From contig NC_133328.1 of the NCBI RefSeq assembly GCF_042186555.1, forward strand, positions 339,118,035 to 339,182,034: 64,000 nucleotides of DNA. Reading direction: 5' to 3'. The position numbers and the translations under genes are program-made. Under the pieces are notes generated by a model. It had not been told where the DNA came from. It made no database searches and saw nothing but the letters and a program-made list of their open reading frames with translations. Origin of the DNA: Aquarana catesbeiana (lineage: Eukaryota > Chordata > Amphibia > Anura > Ranidae). Of the stretch, positions 1 through 11,532 are shown piece after piece. How positions within the stretch are numbered: the first letter of the stretch is position 1; each line of letters begins with the position of its first letter.

Positions 1-299
1 CAGCATGACTCTGTTCTCAAACCCTCTCAGTGGAAGAAATCACTACAGCAGATGAAGCACAGAGAGAGAGAGCACAAACTGAACAGTACCCAAATCCAGC
101 ATGGAAATGCAACATCACCTCCATCTGCATCAAGAACTACAAGAGCCAGACTTACATCTGTGGAAACCTTGAAGTGTTTATCTGTAACCAATGTGGACAT
201 TACTCAAGCCTTTGTCCACAGAGGAGGAGGCCTAGCCCACCAGCAAGTGTGAAAAGTGCACCCCCTACCGTGTTGCTTGTTGGGGAAAATGTAGGAGAC

Positions 300-1060
300 C
301 GAGCGGATAACATGCAGCCAGTTACCGCAATTAACAGCGTTACAGTCGGACTCCGAGGTATGGGATCAGAGGATGTCCTAGCTCTTCCAGGATTGAGGTG
401 CTGTGAGGATGTGATCCCAGGGGAAGCCATGGTCGTCACGGGAGGTGGAGGAGCCATCACTGCCATGCCTATGGCTTGTGTTTCGTTGAACCTGAACTCT
501 GAAAGCCAAATGAAAGAAGTGGGCAGAGCAGATCCCACGTATGTAGGAGGCCATGCGGATACCCTGCAGCTGGTCCTGCAGGTAACAGTGTTACAGTTGG
601 ACTCCAAGCTATGGGATCCATGGATGTCCTAGCTCTTCCAGGATTGAGGAGCTGTGAGGATGTGATCCCAGGGGAAGCCATGGTTGTCACAGGAGGTGGA
701 GGAGCCATCCCTGCTGTGCCTATGGCTTGTGTTTCGTTGAACCAGGAATCTGAAAGCCAAGTGAAAGAAGTGGGCAGAGCAGATCCCACAAATGTAGGAG
801 GCCGTGCGGATATCCTGCAGCTGTATACCACAGGTAATAATGTTTCAGTCGGACTCCGAGATACGGGATCCACGGATGTCCTAGCTCTTTCAGGATCGAG
901 GAGCCATGAGGATGTGGTCCCAAAGAAAGCCACAGTTATCACAGGGGTTGGAGGAGTCATCCCTGTGTTACCAACAGCTTGTGTTGCTTTGCTCAGAGGA
1001 TCACAAAGCAAAGTGAGAGAAGTTGGCATAGCAGATGCCAGTAATGTACTATCGGGTACT
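300..1060 (+). repeat. Three tandem 252-bp (84-codon) units in the LTR-element ORF
   Basis: The landmark gatgtcctagctctt recurs at 372, 623 and 875, spacings of 251 and 252 bp. The period is a multiple of three. The one short interval is exactly where the reading frame shifts, so the array was coding when it expanded. The protein units share the pattern DVLAL.G.R..EDV...A.V..G.GG.I, then a run of about 20 variable residues before the next acidic/Gly-rich block. Confidence 0.85.
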
Positions 1061-1749
1061 GACCGGGTGCAGTTGGTAGCCCGCTGTGAGCCAAATTCAG
1101 CCCCCCTGGAACCTGCATCTCCACCTGAAGCCCCGGATTCACGTAAAGTACTCTTGGGTGACTCAGTGCACGTTGGGAACTCTGGGGAGGGTCAGGGGAT
1201 TAGTGACTGTGTGCCAGGTCCAGGCCCTAATGGGTTTCTGGAGCCAAGGTCCAGAGAGGAAACTAAAGTCAGAATGAACTCTGGAATTGATAATGTTTTG
1301 TATGATGTAAAAAGTCATGATCTGTGCGGTGCAGACATTCCCTCTGCTGTAGTGGTGACTCCCGGGGCCCACCGGGCTGCCCTGAACTGGTCATTGCCCA
1401 CTGCTACAGAGGGACTGTCTGTGAAAGGGCCCAATCAAACTGGGTTGGACCCTTGTGGACTTGGTCAAGCAGGCCTGAGGTCCCCTCACCGTGTTGTCTC
1501 CCTGGCATCTGTGGCAGATCGCTCTGAGTCCCCTGAGGCTGTTAAAATTGACATCAGCCTGGAGGAGTACAGAAGTCTGGCTGATGGACTGCCAGTTGGC
1601 GGGATGAGGGTGTATGGGGAACAGGACTGTGACTCTGTAACCACTTGTAAAGAAAAGGAATGTTTTGAAGTACCTGCTGAAAAGGAAAACTGTGTTTCAG
1701 TAGATCCTGGTAAGGACAAGCAAGGTGTGCTTGTAACCTTATGTGAGGC

Positions 1750-2580
1750 AAAGTCTTCTGTGGTTTGCTCCTCTGCCATCACAGCTACCAGTACTTCCAT
1801 TGTGGATTCTGGGCTGTGCATCACAGAGGAAAGACCACAGGGTGAGGGGGCAAATCTGATCCAATCTGACTACTCCCTTGGCAGTTGCGGCTGATGGCAC
1901 TGAGTTCTTAGAGGCTGATACATTTGTTGCCAGCCCAGAGGAACTCAGATGTTGTGCCAACAGGTGCTCTGCTGAGGATGAAGTAGGAGTATGTGATGTG
2001 GATCAAAGGACAACCCCCGGTGGAATTCAGTCTTCTGTGATCTTCTCTGTCACCACAGTTGCGAGTACTGCTTTTGCGGATTCATTGCTGTGTGTCACTG
2101 AGGGAATATTACAGGGTGACAGGAAAAATCTGGCCCCATCAGGGCCTACCACCTCAGCAGCTGCAGCTGACAACACCAAGTACTTTCTGGCTGATAAGTC
2201 TGATGTTGGCCCGGAGGAACTGAGGTGTTGTGCTGGCAGGCCTTCTGCTGAGGAGGACAAAGTAGGAGAGTGTGACACGGGCCAGAGGATGACCCCTGGC
2301 AGAATAAAGTGTTTTGTGGCTTCATCCTCTGTCCCCACAGCTATGAGTACAATGATTGAGGATTCGTTGCTGTGCATAACAGGGGAAGAACCACAGGATT
2401 GTGGGGGAAAACTGACCCCATCTGAATCTGCTCTCTCAGAAGCTGCAGCTGATGGCACTGCGTTCCTACAGGCTGATATGTTTGGTGTCAGCGTAGAGGA
2501 ATTCAGGGGTTGTGCTGGCAGGCCTTCTGTTGAGGCAGAACGAGAAAAAGTGTGGGAGACAGGCCAAAGAGTGGAGGCCC
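1750..2580 (+). repeat. Three tandem 276-282-bp (92-94-codon) units in the LTR-element ORF
   Basis: The landmark gaggaact/gaggaatt recurs at 1938, 2214 and 2496 (276 and 282 bp, both multiples of three). Shared protein features are a DS.LC.T cysteine segment, an AAADGT-like segment, EEL/EEF-R.CA, and an acidic stretch. These units differ from the 84-residue units upstream, so the ORF holds two independent repeat arrays. Confidence 0.8.
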
Positions 2581-2980
2581 TGGTACCCAGGTCATGGAAC
2601 CAGGCCCAGATCACCCAGGGACGGCCTTATGCCAGGCTCAAACATCTGGGTGTGGTAGCTCATAGAGTACTACCAGATGGCCAGGACCAATGGCTGAGAA
2701 TGCTGACAACACACAATGACAAATTTGCCTGTGCTCTTTCAGTAGGTAGTCAGTGGCCAGTGGATGAAGTGGATCCGCAGGGCAATCTACTGGCCAATCC
2801 TGATCCAGACCCGTTAGGATCAGTCAGAGAGGGGTGCGGTCGCCCTCTCCTATCTGCAAAGGGACAGGCTGAAATGTCAGTGGTGCCAAGCTTCAGTTAG
2901 GGGAACCTTCACCCCCAACATAGGGAACCTTCCATGCAGACGCGTTAGCTGACCCGTTTAGGCTCAGCTGTGCGTCATCT

Positions 2981-2992
2981 GGAAGGGGGAGA
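2981..2992 (+). promoter_or_regulatory. Polypurine tract of LTR element
   Basis: The run ggaagggggaga sits directly before the TGTGAC start of the LTR. This is the expected position of the plus-strand primer of reverse transcription in LTR elements. Confidence 0.7.
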
Positions 2993-5412
2993 TGTGACTA
3001 AAATATAAGCGTAGGATAGTTTTGCCTTAACTAGATGTGGTGTGATCTGTAGAAGTAGTGTAATTGTAGATATAGTTTAATTCTGGGTTATTAAAAATAT
3101 AGTATTCTATGTCAGTCATGCACATATGTTCTTTCATTAGCATTTGAAAAGGACAGAGACAGTTTTTTCTAGGATCGAAGTGACACCTAGATGCCAATAA
3201 ACGTTCCCATTAGAGTAAACATAGATTGCCACCTTCCTGAGGCTCAAAGAAAACTGCTAGTCATCTTGGCCACACGGATCTGCAGGGGGCATTCACAAGG
3301 CTCCGGACAGTCTGTAAGCTTTGATTAATATCAAGAGATCTAAGGAACCTATTTTATCTCTCATAAAAGCTAAAATATTAACGGCAGAGAGATGAAAATA
3401 ATTCCTTTTGATCGTACACCTGATGGGTTACGTGTACATGTAACTCTGTATGTTTAGCAGGTGTGGAATCCTAGAGAACCACACAAAACCGTTATATGGC
3501 GCCTGATTGCACCAGGCAGGCGGTGATTGGTACTGTTGCGATCGGACTGATGCGCTGGTATCGGAAATCCTATCCATGACCCAGCAATCAGCGCCATTCT
3601 GGGCCAATTCCACTCTGGTAAATTCAGAACACAAAACCTCTTGTGGGCTGAGACAGGAACACCCCCCAGGGTTGATTGGCCAAGTCCACCCCACATCCAT
3701 ATTTCAATAAATTGGGTAGCCTGAGATATGGACATTGTTCTTCCACGAAGCCAGTTCGAAACTGGGGAGTTCCCACATGTTCCAGTATGCTTCTACTAAC
3801 AAATAGACTTGGGTAAAGTTTATTTCTGTTTTTATCCCTTTTTATTTTCATAGCAAATTGCCAATTGTGTGTCTTTCTGCATTTTTTGTATCTTTTTTGG
3901 TAAATCCTTTTTCTTTGTATATCTTATATGCACTGCCCACTTTTCGGAATATTAGGGTGGACCTCCTATGATCACCGCGTCTGATATCATTTAAGCTGTT
4001 TATGATCGTATACCATGTGAGTGCTTTTCTTTTAATGTTTTAATAAATGCATGCTTTTTAAAACGATATCACGCCATGTGAGTCTTCTTTCTCTCATGGT
4101 TCCAATTATACATCCGGACGGTCTGCTGATACCTCTGGACGGTTGAAGCTGCCTACAGATCTTCCCTCCTCACTTATTGAAGTTTTGGATACCTGATGTT
4201 TTCACCCTGCTAGCCCCGGTGGCTAAACAAGCTTTTTGTGACTTGCAAGACGTATGTCTTTCCAAGTCCTCTACGTCCGGTAAGCCTCCTCAGATGTTAT
4301 GGTGGTGGTTCTGACACATACATAGACGTCACATTGGATTTGGTGTTCCTCTGTTTCATCCACCAGTAACACCCTGTTGCTGCCCTCATCAACTTACCCT
4401 CAGAGATTGTTGGTGGTGGCTTTTTTGATTTTCATCAAGGACACATCTTATTTACATGGACTTTATTTAAGGTTGATTTATATTGTGTTTGTGTTTTCAC
4501 TTTTTCACAGGTGTATTCCATTATGCTCTATATATGATTTTGTATTTGTGTAACTAAATCCCCTTTTTTAAATTCACCTTTTAAATTAATTTTTTGTTTG
4601 TTTTCTGGCCATTGCTAGATGGCTCGATTTTAACATTTCACTTTGATCTACCCATACACATAGCGCTACACTATATATATATTTGTTGAATTTTTTTACT
4701 TCTTTGTCTTAGAGGTGTGTTAGCTGCTTACTGTATTATATTTCTTTAGCATCTCTGTAGCAGCGCTGTACTTATCCTTTATCTGTTTCCACTTTCGGAA
4801 TATTAAATGATAAAATTAATAAGTGACTTTTGTGTACTAAGCTAGGACTCATATCTCTGGAGAGGTTGTTGTATTTTAGTGCCTAAGTACTCGGTTTAAG
4901 TTATGTGCCAATCGGTATGCAATTGCACTGTGCGTTGGCAGATTGCATGCAGATTGTAAGCTAACAGATCTTCCAGACAGAGATCTGTGTGTGTGGTGGC
5001 TCAGCAGACCAGTCTGCGGACAAACTGTTGGGTGGTGGCAGGCTATCGTTTATTGTGTGTCTGGTGTGTGGGTGTGGGGACAGTGGGAGGAGTGATTAAC
5101 ACCGGGGTTCAAGCTTGCAGGATAGCTGGAGGAATCCTAGAAGTGTGTAGTAATTGCTAGACTGTTCCTCAACCCTTAGAGTGCACCAGATTGTATGTAA
5201 GATTTGTATCTGCCTGTGTGTGGTCAGCTAGCTGGATTGGAGTGGAGTCTCCCTCTAGTGGTGGCCAAAGGTAGTGCAGGCTGTGAAAGTACCACAGCCA
5301 GTCTTACATGCTCAGTATAAGTTCCCCCTTATTCCCTTAGTTCCTCATATACCCCAGTCACGGAACGCACGTCGTGATTAGTTAGTAGCTGTGGGTGTGC
5401 GAATTCGTGACA
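2993..5412 (+). repeat. 3' LTR (copy 1), interrupted by an 835-bp insertion
   Basis: It begins TGTGACTAAAATATAAGCG and ends GAATTCGTGACA. Removing the insertion at 3955-4789 and one copy of its target duplication leaves about 1568 bp, matching the 1571-bp inverted copy at 31793-33363. Similarity to that copy is collinear over both flanks of the insertion. The base directly after the LTR starts the 8-bp flank (gtcggcac) of the next element, so the two elements abut. Confidence 0.8.
3955..4789 (+). mobile_element. Retroposed insertion inside LTR, 16-17-bp target duplication
   Basis: The LTR sequence cacttttcggaatatta (3938-3954) is repeated as cactttcggaatatta at 4790-4805, and the inverted LTR copy carries the site only once. 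A duplication of this length is typical of target-primed reverse transcription (LINE or Penelope-like), not of TIR transposons. The insert has no ORF I can assign. It contains a tagcgctacac stretch and an AT-rich right end like those in other probable Penelope-derived pieces here. Family assignment is a guess; the insertion itself is well supported. Confidence 0.65.
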
Positions 5413-6041
5413 GTCGGCACTAGAGATGGGTCAAACACCCTGCTGTTTGGTTTCACAGCAGAACTCCCAAATAGGCGAAAAGTTCTAACACGAACGGCGA
5501 ACCCCATTAAAGTCTATGGGAGCCCAACAGGAAAAATCAAAAGTCCCCATTTTGAAGGCGCTTACTTGTCACCCCCCCTTTCCCGACCTGCCAGGCTGCA
5601 TGCTTGGATAAGTGTCTGGTATGGATTTGGGGGGGAATCTACACCAAAAAATGTAAAATGAAATGGTATGAGGTTCCCCTAACCTACCTGATGCTAATCC
5701 TGAGTGTGGCTCGGGGTGAATTTTCATTACCAAAAACGGTTCATTACCAAAAACAGTTTGCATCGCAGGATCCAGGCAAAGTTACTTATCTTGTCCCCAG
5801 GATGTCCCCCTGCTGTGTCTGCAGGCTGTTTACTCCCCCTGATGTATTACTGTGCCGGGCTTTGTTCCCTGCGAGCGTCACTTCGCATGGGGGTGGAGCC
5901 CGGCGGCAAATTCAAAATAGTGAAAAAAACATAACACATACAGTATACTGCATTCTGTAAGATTACATTACTGTATCAAATCAGTCACCTCCCTTTTGTC
6001 CCTAGTTCTTTTTTCAGTGCCCTGCATGCACCTTTATATTA

Positions 6042-6270
6042 CACTGAGCAAAATTATAAACGCAACACTTTTATTTTTGCCCCTATTTATGAACTTAAAG
6101 ATCTGCAACTTTTTCTATGTGCACAAATGGCCCATTTCTCTCAAATATTGTTTACAAATCTGTTTAAATCTGTGTTAGTGAGCACTTCTCCTTTGCTGAG
6201 ATAATCCATCCACCTCACATGTGTGGCATATCAAGATGCTGATTAGAAAGCATGATTATTGCACAGGTGT
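6042..6270 (+). mobile_element. Tc1/mariner-type transposon, 5'-terminal fragment
   Basis: After a TA dinucleotide the sequence cactgagcaaaattataaac starts a block that is nearly the reverse complement of 36010-36238 in this window. It includes the shared stretch gagataatccatccacctca. Only the terminal ~230 bp before the transposase ORF is present. Confidence 0.75.
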
Positions 6271-6707
6271 TTACACACACATGTCCCTATTCTGGCTCTC
6301 GTACCCATGATTGTGCATGGCCAGTGGTCATCGCGACTGCCGGCCACGTGCATCAGCACCCCCGCAGTGCACACATGCACCTCCGGCGGCACGCGTGCGC
6401 CTGCTATCCCTGCATGGGACTGACTAGGGAAAGAGAGAGATCGGTGTTCATACTTAGTATGAACACAGAATTTGTCTCATCTCCCCTGAAAGAACCGGGA
6501 TTTGTGTGTTTACACACATCCCCATTCTCATTCTGTAATGAGCAATTGCGGGTGCCCGGCGGTCATTGTGTCCGCCGGGCACTCGCATCGGCTCCAGGGA
6601 TGTGAGTGCCGCCGGAGGCACCTTAAAGAGCCGATGTACAGCTACAATGGCTCAGGCAGGGGAGCCAACCTGCCGCAGTATAACTGCGGCGGCTGGTCCA
6701 GAAGTGG
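6271..6707 (+). mobile_element. Probable TTAA-type (CCACTT-family) fragment, GC-rich
   Basis: It ends gtccagaagtgg followed by TTAA at 6708-6711, the same terminus as at 25335 and 34147. The body is unusually GC-rich for the window, with palindromic GC stems such as gcccggcgg...ccgccgggc. The 5' border is not defined. Confidence 0.45.
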
Positions 6708-7089
6708 TTAACAACCAGCTTTTACTGTGCCCTGATTGGGCACAGAATGCACTGTGCAGTGTGAGGTGCATTGCAGGGTGTTCAGCAGGGCGAACATCTG
6801 GCAAACACCCTGCAAATATGGGTGTTCCCCGACAAAAAACCCAATGTTTGCCCCAAAATCTTGCTTGGGCTGAGCCATTCGCCCAACACTAGTGGCCACT
6901 TACTGGAGTGGTTTAGTCTCCTATCTAAAAGCCATGGATGACTATGTAATTTATTGAATGTGATAAATCATGATAGTAACAGACTACTGTACCTTTTTAT
7001 TAACCTTGTGATGTTAGCTTATGTAGTAGTGAGGAAAACACCTGCTGGTAAGAAACAGATATAGCTTGCTATACTAACATTTAAGTCAC

Positions 7090-7560
7090 AAGCATGGGCC
7101 CATCCTTGTCCTAATGAAGCTTATGCTGATTGATAGGTGAAACTCATAGACACTCTGACATCATCACGTCCAGAAGCTGGTGCCAGCTACCACTCCTCGC
7201 ACCATGCAGGACTTCAGTATCCACTTGATGAGTAACCTGATTGCTCCATCCACCATTCAAGTGGGTAGTCTTAGCTCATTTGATCATATTTGGATGTAAG
7301 GTGTACCAATGGCTGACTAAGCAGTTTTGAGGAAACCATCTTTGCTGAATGCCTCAAATAAAGAGTGGTAATGTTCATTGTATTAAGCCGGCTATCAATG
7401 TGGGGATGCTTGGGCAAAGTGAACAAAGCAGTGTGTGCTTGATCGGTAACATGATTTTGAACTTGTTGGACTTTTATCATTTTCACCTGCTATTACTGTT
7501 ACCGCTGAGCCAGTTTCAACCTTTTACTGCACGCTTATTCACCATCTAGCCTGGCTTTGC
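7090..7560 (+). mobile_element. Possible Penelope-like 3' fragment
   Basis: The stretch ctaatgaagc...gtgaaactcatag followed by ctctgacatcatcacgtcc resembles, in degraded form, the CTGATGA-stem-GAAAC module and the downstream sequence common in Penelope-like repeats. It may be a relic of the motif seen intact at 17725. No ORF, borders or target duplication could be found. Confidence 0.3.
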
Positions 7561-8990
7561 TTATATCGTTTCTGCTGCCAGTTTCAATCTCCTTTTCCTT
7601 TTCTCCGTATCTAAATACACCACTTTGGCTTCACTTTTACTGCTTCTACTGTCAGTCATGGATCATCCATATAAATGAGGTGATTGTTTGAGACTACGAT
7701 AACGCTGAGGACATAGCCATAATCTATAGTTCTGTTTAACGAGCTTGCAATGGCTATTAATCATTATGATGTCTATGTAAATGGACCTAAGTTACTTTAC
7801 TGTCATACTTTTGAGTACTCAGGCACCATCTCATGATCAGAAATAGGATTATTTATTACCAGAAAAATTACTCATTCTGACAAACTGATTAATATTGCTA
7901 ACCCACCCCACTAAGACATATGTAATAAAGCCTAGTGTACCACTGAGGTTTTAGCAATTCCTGCAGACCCCTCAACTGATGATCTTTATGACCAGTAAAG
8001 TCCTCTTGATATTTTCTATGGTTTTATTGGCTGTATGGCCATAAATGTACCTTAGGGGATTTGAGGAAGGTGACACAGAGCTCCATGTGATGGGGGTTAG
8101 TCATAGATGTATGTTAGCCAATGGTATGTGTAGGTATAACGAGTATATGTGCAGTGATAAATAAGAATGGTCATAATGAATACGACCAAATATAGTACAG
8201 TGGAAAATGAATAAACATTGACGTTTAACACTCTTAATGACACATGTGGAAACAAATGATTAAATAAACTAAATATAGTCCACAACGTGATGGAAAGCAA
8301 ATAAATAAAGTTCATGGATGGAAACCAAAATATGATGTTCATCCAGGTAAGTGAATGACCACCTTAGAACATCAATAGAAGGACAAGTGTGAAGAGAGGA
8401 TAATGGGAGAAGCCGCCACCAACATAAGGAAGGCTTACCAGAGCTATTGACCTCAACAAGGCATGTCCATTGAGTTGTCAAGACTTTTGGTGACAGCACA
8501 CCGGTAGACAGGGACATCCATGTCCGCAAATGTTGACATAAGTGGATAGTGATCACACTGTCCCTCAGATGGCTCCCAGCAAAGAAGGAATACTCAGAGG
8601 GAGGTTGGTGAGAATCATCCCATATGCTCACACGATGCAACCTTTTGCATGCAAGGTGAGTCTGTCCTGGTCCTCTTGTATTTTGAGCCTCTCTATTTGT
8701 CAGTAAGGTCACCCATCACAATAAATGGGAGAGGGGAGGGCAAAAGCTTCAGTTCCAACAGACAGGACTTGTCCAGGACCTTTGCTGTGCTGGCTGCTAT
8801 TCTATGTTCTAGGTGACAGCATGGTATCTTTCACTTTTCACATTGGTATGTGTAGGTATGCATGTACAGCTGCTGTCCAGACTTTTGGTTTAACATTTAT
8901 GTTGTCATTCTTTTGAACTGGTGAATGGTGGAGGTTATCTAATATTATTTGTTACATTTTGTATTTTACTATGTGTTGATAGGTACTCAG
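7561..8990. other. No recognised feature
   Basis: AT-rich sequence with only short open frames in all six frames. No splice-framed coding pattern, TIR, or similarity to the other families in the window is evident. Confidence 0.5.
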
Positions 8991-8994
8991 TTAA

Positions 8995-9950
8995 CCACTT
9001 AAGCACTGTAAGGTTTTACCCCCTTCAAGACCAGGCCATTTTTTGGTATGCAGCACTGCGCAACTTTAACTGCCAATTGCCCAGTTATGCAACAAATGGA
9101 CCCAAATGGAATTTATATCTTTTTCTTTTCACACAATTATAGTGCTTCCTTTGGATGGTATTTACCCCCATTGAATATTTTATTTTTTATTATATAAATG
9201 AAAAAAGACAGACAATTTTGAAAAAAAAACAATATTTTTACTTTCTGCTATAAAACATATTCAGTAAAAACAATCAAACAATCAAAATTCTTTATAAATG
9301 TAAGCCAAAATGTATTGTGATACATGTCTTTGGTAAAAAAAAAAAAATACCAATCAGTGTAAATTGATTAGTTTGCTTGAAAGTTATTTTTTTTATACTA
9401 CTAATGGCAGTGATCAGCAACCTATAATAGGACTGTGATAGTGCAGCAAGCAATCTGACACTAACTGATACTGGGTGGGAACTGACAAACTGACACGGAC
9501 ATCGCAAGTGACTCTAATACAGTGATAATACTATACACTACCAGTGTACTAATGACACTGGCTGATAAGGGGTTAACATCTTGATGCAATCAAAGATATA
9601 ACTGTGTGCCTAACAATGTGTAATGTGTGATAATTTTACTAATAGATGAGGCTGTCTTTTCTTCCTGCTTTGCATGGAGAAAAGACTCGCAGAAGCAGAT
9701 TGCTGCTCTGTGTACAGAGCCCTGTGTTGTTAGTAAACACAGGGCTCTGTATTGTGATTCGCTAAGCTGTTCAGAAGGTCCCGGCCATAAATCATTGGCT
9801 GGGACCTGCTAACCGACTTGTGCTGTAGTGAATGACAGCACAGATGAGGCTCTGTGAGCACCCCCTACCAGGAGATGATGGATCACATACATGTATGTGA
9901 TCTAGAGCAGCGGGGCTGCCCTGCCACAGTAAAAATGCGCTGGCATGGCT
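8995..9950 (-). mobile_element. TTAA-flanked CCACTT-family element, truncated by LINE
   Basis: TTAA (8991-8994) followed by ccacttaag and then ccttcaagaccaggccattt is the reverse complement of the right end found at 25335 and 34147. The interior contains the poly-A-rich and caattgcccagttatgcaac blocks shared with 25200-25330, 34030-34080 and 38280-38330. The opposite end is lost where the L1-like LINE begins near 9950. TTAA plus short CCACTT termini suggests a piggyBac-type non-autonomous family. That is inference, since no transposase is visible. Confidence 0.65.
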
Positions 9951-9996
9951 GGCATGCAGACAAGATGGACGCTCCTCTGGCTCCTCTTTAGCCATC

Positions 9997-11166
9997 ATGT
10001 CGCTAAGAGGAAGGAGACTCACCTCCCAGAAAACTCACAGCCTTCACGTATCATCCGGCTGGGCCGCGTGCCCAAGATAGTGCTGTGGCTGAATCTCCCA
10101 CTACTCTCTCATCCCAGCATCCACTCAAGCAGCCATCCTCAACACCAGTCCTCCTTTCCTCACTTCACCTCCGGGCACACCATTCAATGGGAGCTCTGCA
10201 AAGGCAAGAAGGAGAATGGACTCACTGACAGCAGATTCCCACAAGATAAATCATCCACCCTCCTTGCACTGCCCTCAGGGTGCACAGCCTGATCCGATCT
10301 CCTCAAACCTGACCGCAGGACAACCAGTAATAGACACAAGACTAAAGGAGATGTTAATCTCTCTCAGAAGCTATCTGCAAGCAGATATCTCTTTCCTGCA
10401 TAAATTTGATCACAACCTGTCAGCACTAGAAAACCAATGTAGAAGGGAAAGTAGGAGAGGTAGCCAAAGCAGTTAATGTCCTTATTGATGCATATGATGA
10501 CCTTACTGAAGAGCAAAAATGGATAAGAGACAAAATAGCAGATATCGAAGACAGATCATGTCGCAATAACTTTAAAATCTGCTGCATACCTGAGTCAATC
10601 CCTCACTAGAACAACCCTCATATGTCAGAAACCTGATAAAAGCAGTAATACCAGAGCTTAAAAACATAGAACTGGTCATCAATCAAGTGCACAGGCTCCC
10701 CAAGCCCCCATTCTTGCCTGACTCTGCTCCAAGAGATGTAAGAGATAGTGCTGCGGCTGAATCTCCCACTACTCTCTCATCCCAGCATCTCTGTATACAT
10801 TTTTTCCATGTAAAAGAGTAACTCATGCAAAAAGCAAGAGCTTTGGGGTCCCTACCAGACTCTTATGCTTCCCTGCAACTTTTTGCTGACCTCTCCCAAC
10901 ACACTCTGCAAAGACGCAGACAGCTCAACACAATCACTAAAGCCCTACGCAACTATCTAATCCAATCCCAATGGGTGGCACCGGCTAAACTACTGATCAC
11001 GCACAATGGATCCAAGCATAGTGTATCCTCTTTACAAGACAAACTACACCTCTTATCTGACTGGAACATCATCCCTGCCAACAGTACTACTGAGGCTCCT
11101 ATGGATCACAGCGGAGGCCCAGAGCAACCTGCTGCTCCACTTCCACAACGCAATACACAAGTGTGA
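9997..11166 (+). pseudogene. L1-like ORF1 protein (RNA-binding chaperone), broken
   Basis: The ATG at 9997 begins MSLRGRR. The middle reads KIADIEDRSCRNNFKI, matching the start of the L1 ORF1 RRM domain (consensus I.DLE.RSRRNN.RI). The C-terminal piece at 10800-11120 has KARALGSLPDSYASLQLFAD and TLQRRRQLN..TKALRN, typical of the ORF1 CTD. In L1 elements this protein trimerises through a coiled coil, binds LINE RNA and acts as a chaperone in the RNP. Stops at about 10477, 10604 and 10636 and several frame changes make it non-functional. A 47-bp copy of 10075-10121 is duplicated at 10743-10789, between the RRM and CTD parts. Confidence 0.8.
10075..10789 (+). repeat. 47-bp dispersed direct duplication within LINE ORF1
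   Basis: 10075-10121 and 10743-10789 both read agatagtgctg(t/c)ggctgaatc..., differing at one base in 47. The second copy sits where the ORF1 frame should continue uninterrupted into HFFHVKE. It therefore looks like a templated patch inserted during retrotransposition or repair. Confidence 0.85.
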
Positions 11167-11532
11167 TCTCAACACTAAACAGCCATGAGACGGTCTTGCA
11201 TGATGCAGCCTTATCCGGTGAGTGGCCTTGCTTTGCCTTGAACTCTATACCCCTCCGTTGCTCTTCCCTGGTACCTGTTGTACCACCTGGATAGGAAGAG
11301 CTCCTGGATGCAAGACCTTACCTTGTTTAGGTTTGTTAATTTTTTTCTCCTGTTTTTTTCCATCCTTTTTCAACTGGTTGCCTGTACCCAGCACCTTCTT
11401 ACGAAACTTTACCTTGAGTATCTCACAGCACTCTGTGTCTTCCTAACAGCTTATAGACTCCCAAGACTAACCCAACACCTATACGCACAATCCCCTTACC
11501 CACTGCTACCAAGCAAATTATCTTTTTGTAAG

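Larger units (their letters stand above)
9..2900 (+). pseudogene. LTR-retrotransposon internal ORF with tandem protein repeats, two frameshifts
   Basis: Three overlapping open stretches (9-632, 611-1894, 1878-2900) read as one ancestral frame broken twice. One break is near 565-585, where a repeat unit is 1 nt short; the other is near 1865-1880. No plausible ATG lies at the start, so the frame probably began before the window. A cysteine/histidine cluster near residues 55-70 (CNQCGHYSSLCP) resembles a CCHC zinc knuckle with residues lost, which would suit a Gag nucleocapsid; that is inference. Downstream come three ~84-residue units and then three ~92-residue units, followed by a unique tail ending 92 bp before the LTR. 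I recognise no protease, polymerase, integrase or envelope motif. The repeat part has no family I can name. Position just before the PPT and LTR shows it is the last ORF of the element. Confidence 0.6.
1..5412 (+). mobile_element. LTR retrotransposon, 3' part (internal ORF + PPT + 3' LTR)
   Basis: A decayed ORF runs up to a purine-rich tract at 2981-2992. A long LTR then starts at 2993 with TGTGAC and ends at 5412 with GTGACA. The LTR assignment rests on a second copy of the same sequence in reverse orientation at 31793-33363, which is bounded by a perfect 5-bp target duplication. The 5' LTR, primer-binding site and any protease, reverse transcriptase or integrase would lie before the window. 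Superfamily is not decidable from what is visible; a 5-bp duplication suits Gypsy-type or retrovirus-like elements. Confidence 0.8.
5421..6891. mobile_element. hAT-like TIR element carrying nested insertions
   Basis: The left end tagagatgggtcaaa and the complement of the right end (tagtgttgggcgaat) match at about 11 of 15 positions. Flanks gtcggcac (5413-5420) and gtggccac (6892-6899) agree at 6 of 8 positions, as an aged 8-bp hAT duplication would. No transposase is seen. The interior is interrupted by a Tc1 fragment (6042-6270) and a TTAA-type fragment ending at 6707, after which sequence resembling the element resumes. Confidence 0.55.

Noticed and set aside
200..1029. Minus-strand ORFs opposite the LTR-element ORF
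   Set aside because: Shadows of the repeated plus-strand frame; repeat period and frameshift evidence fit the plus strand.
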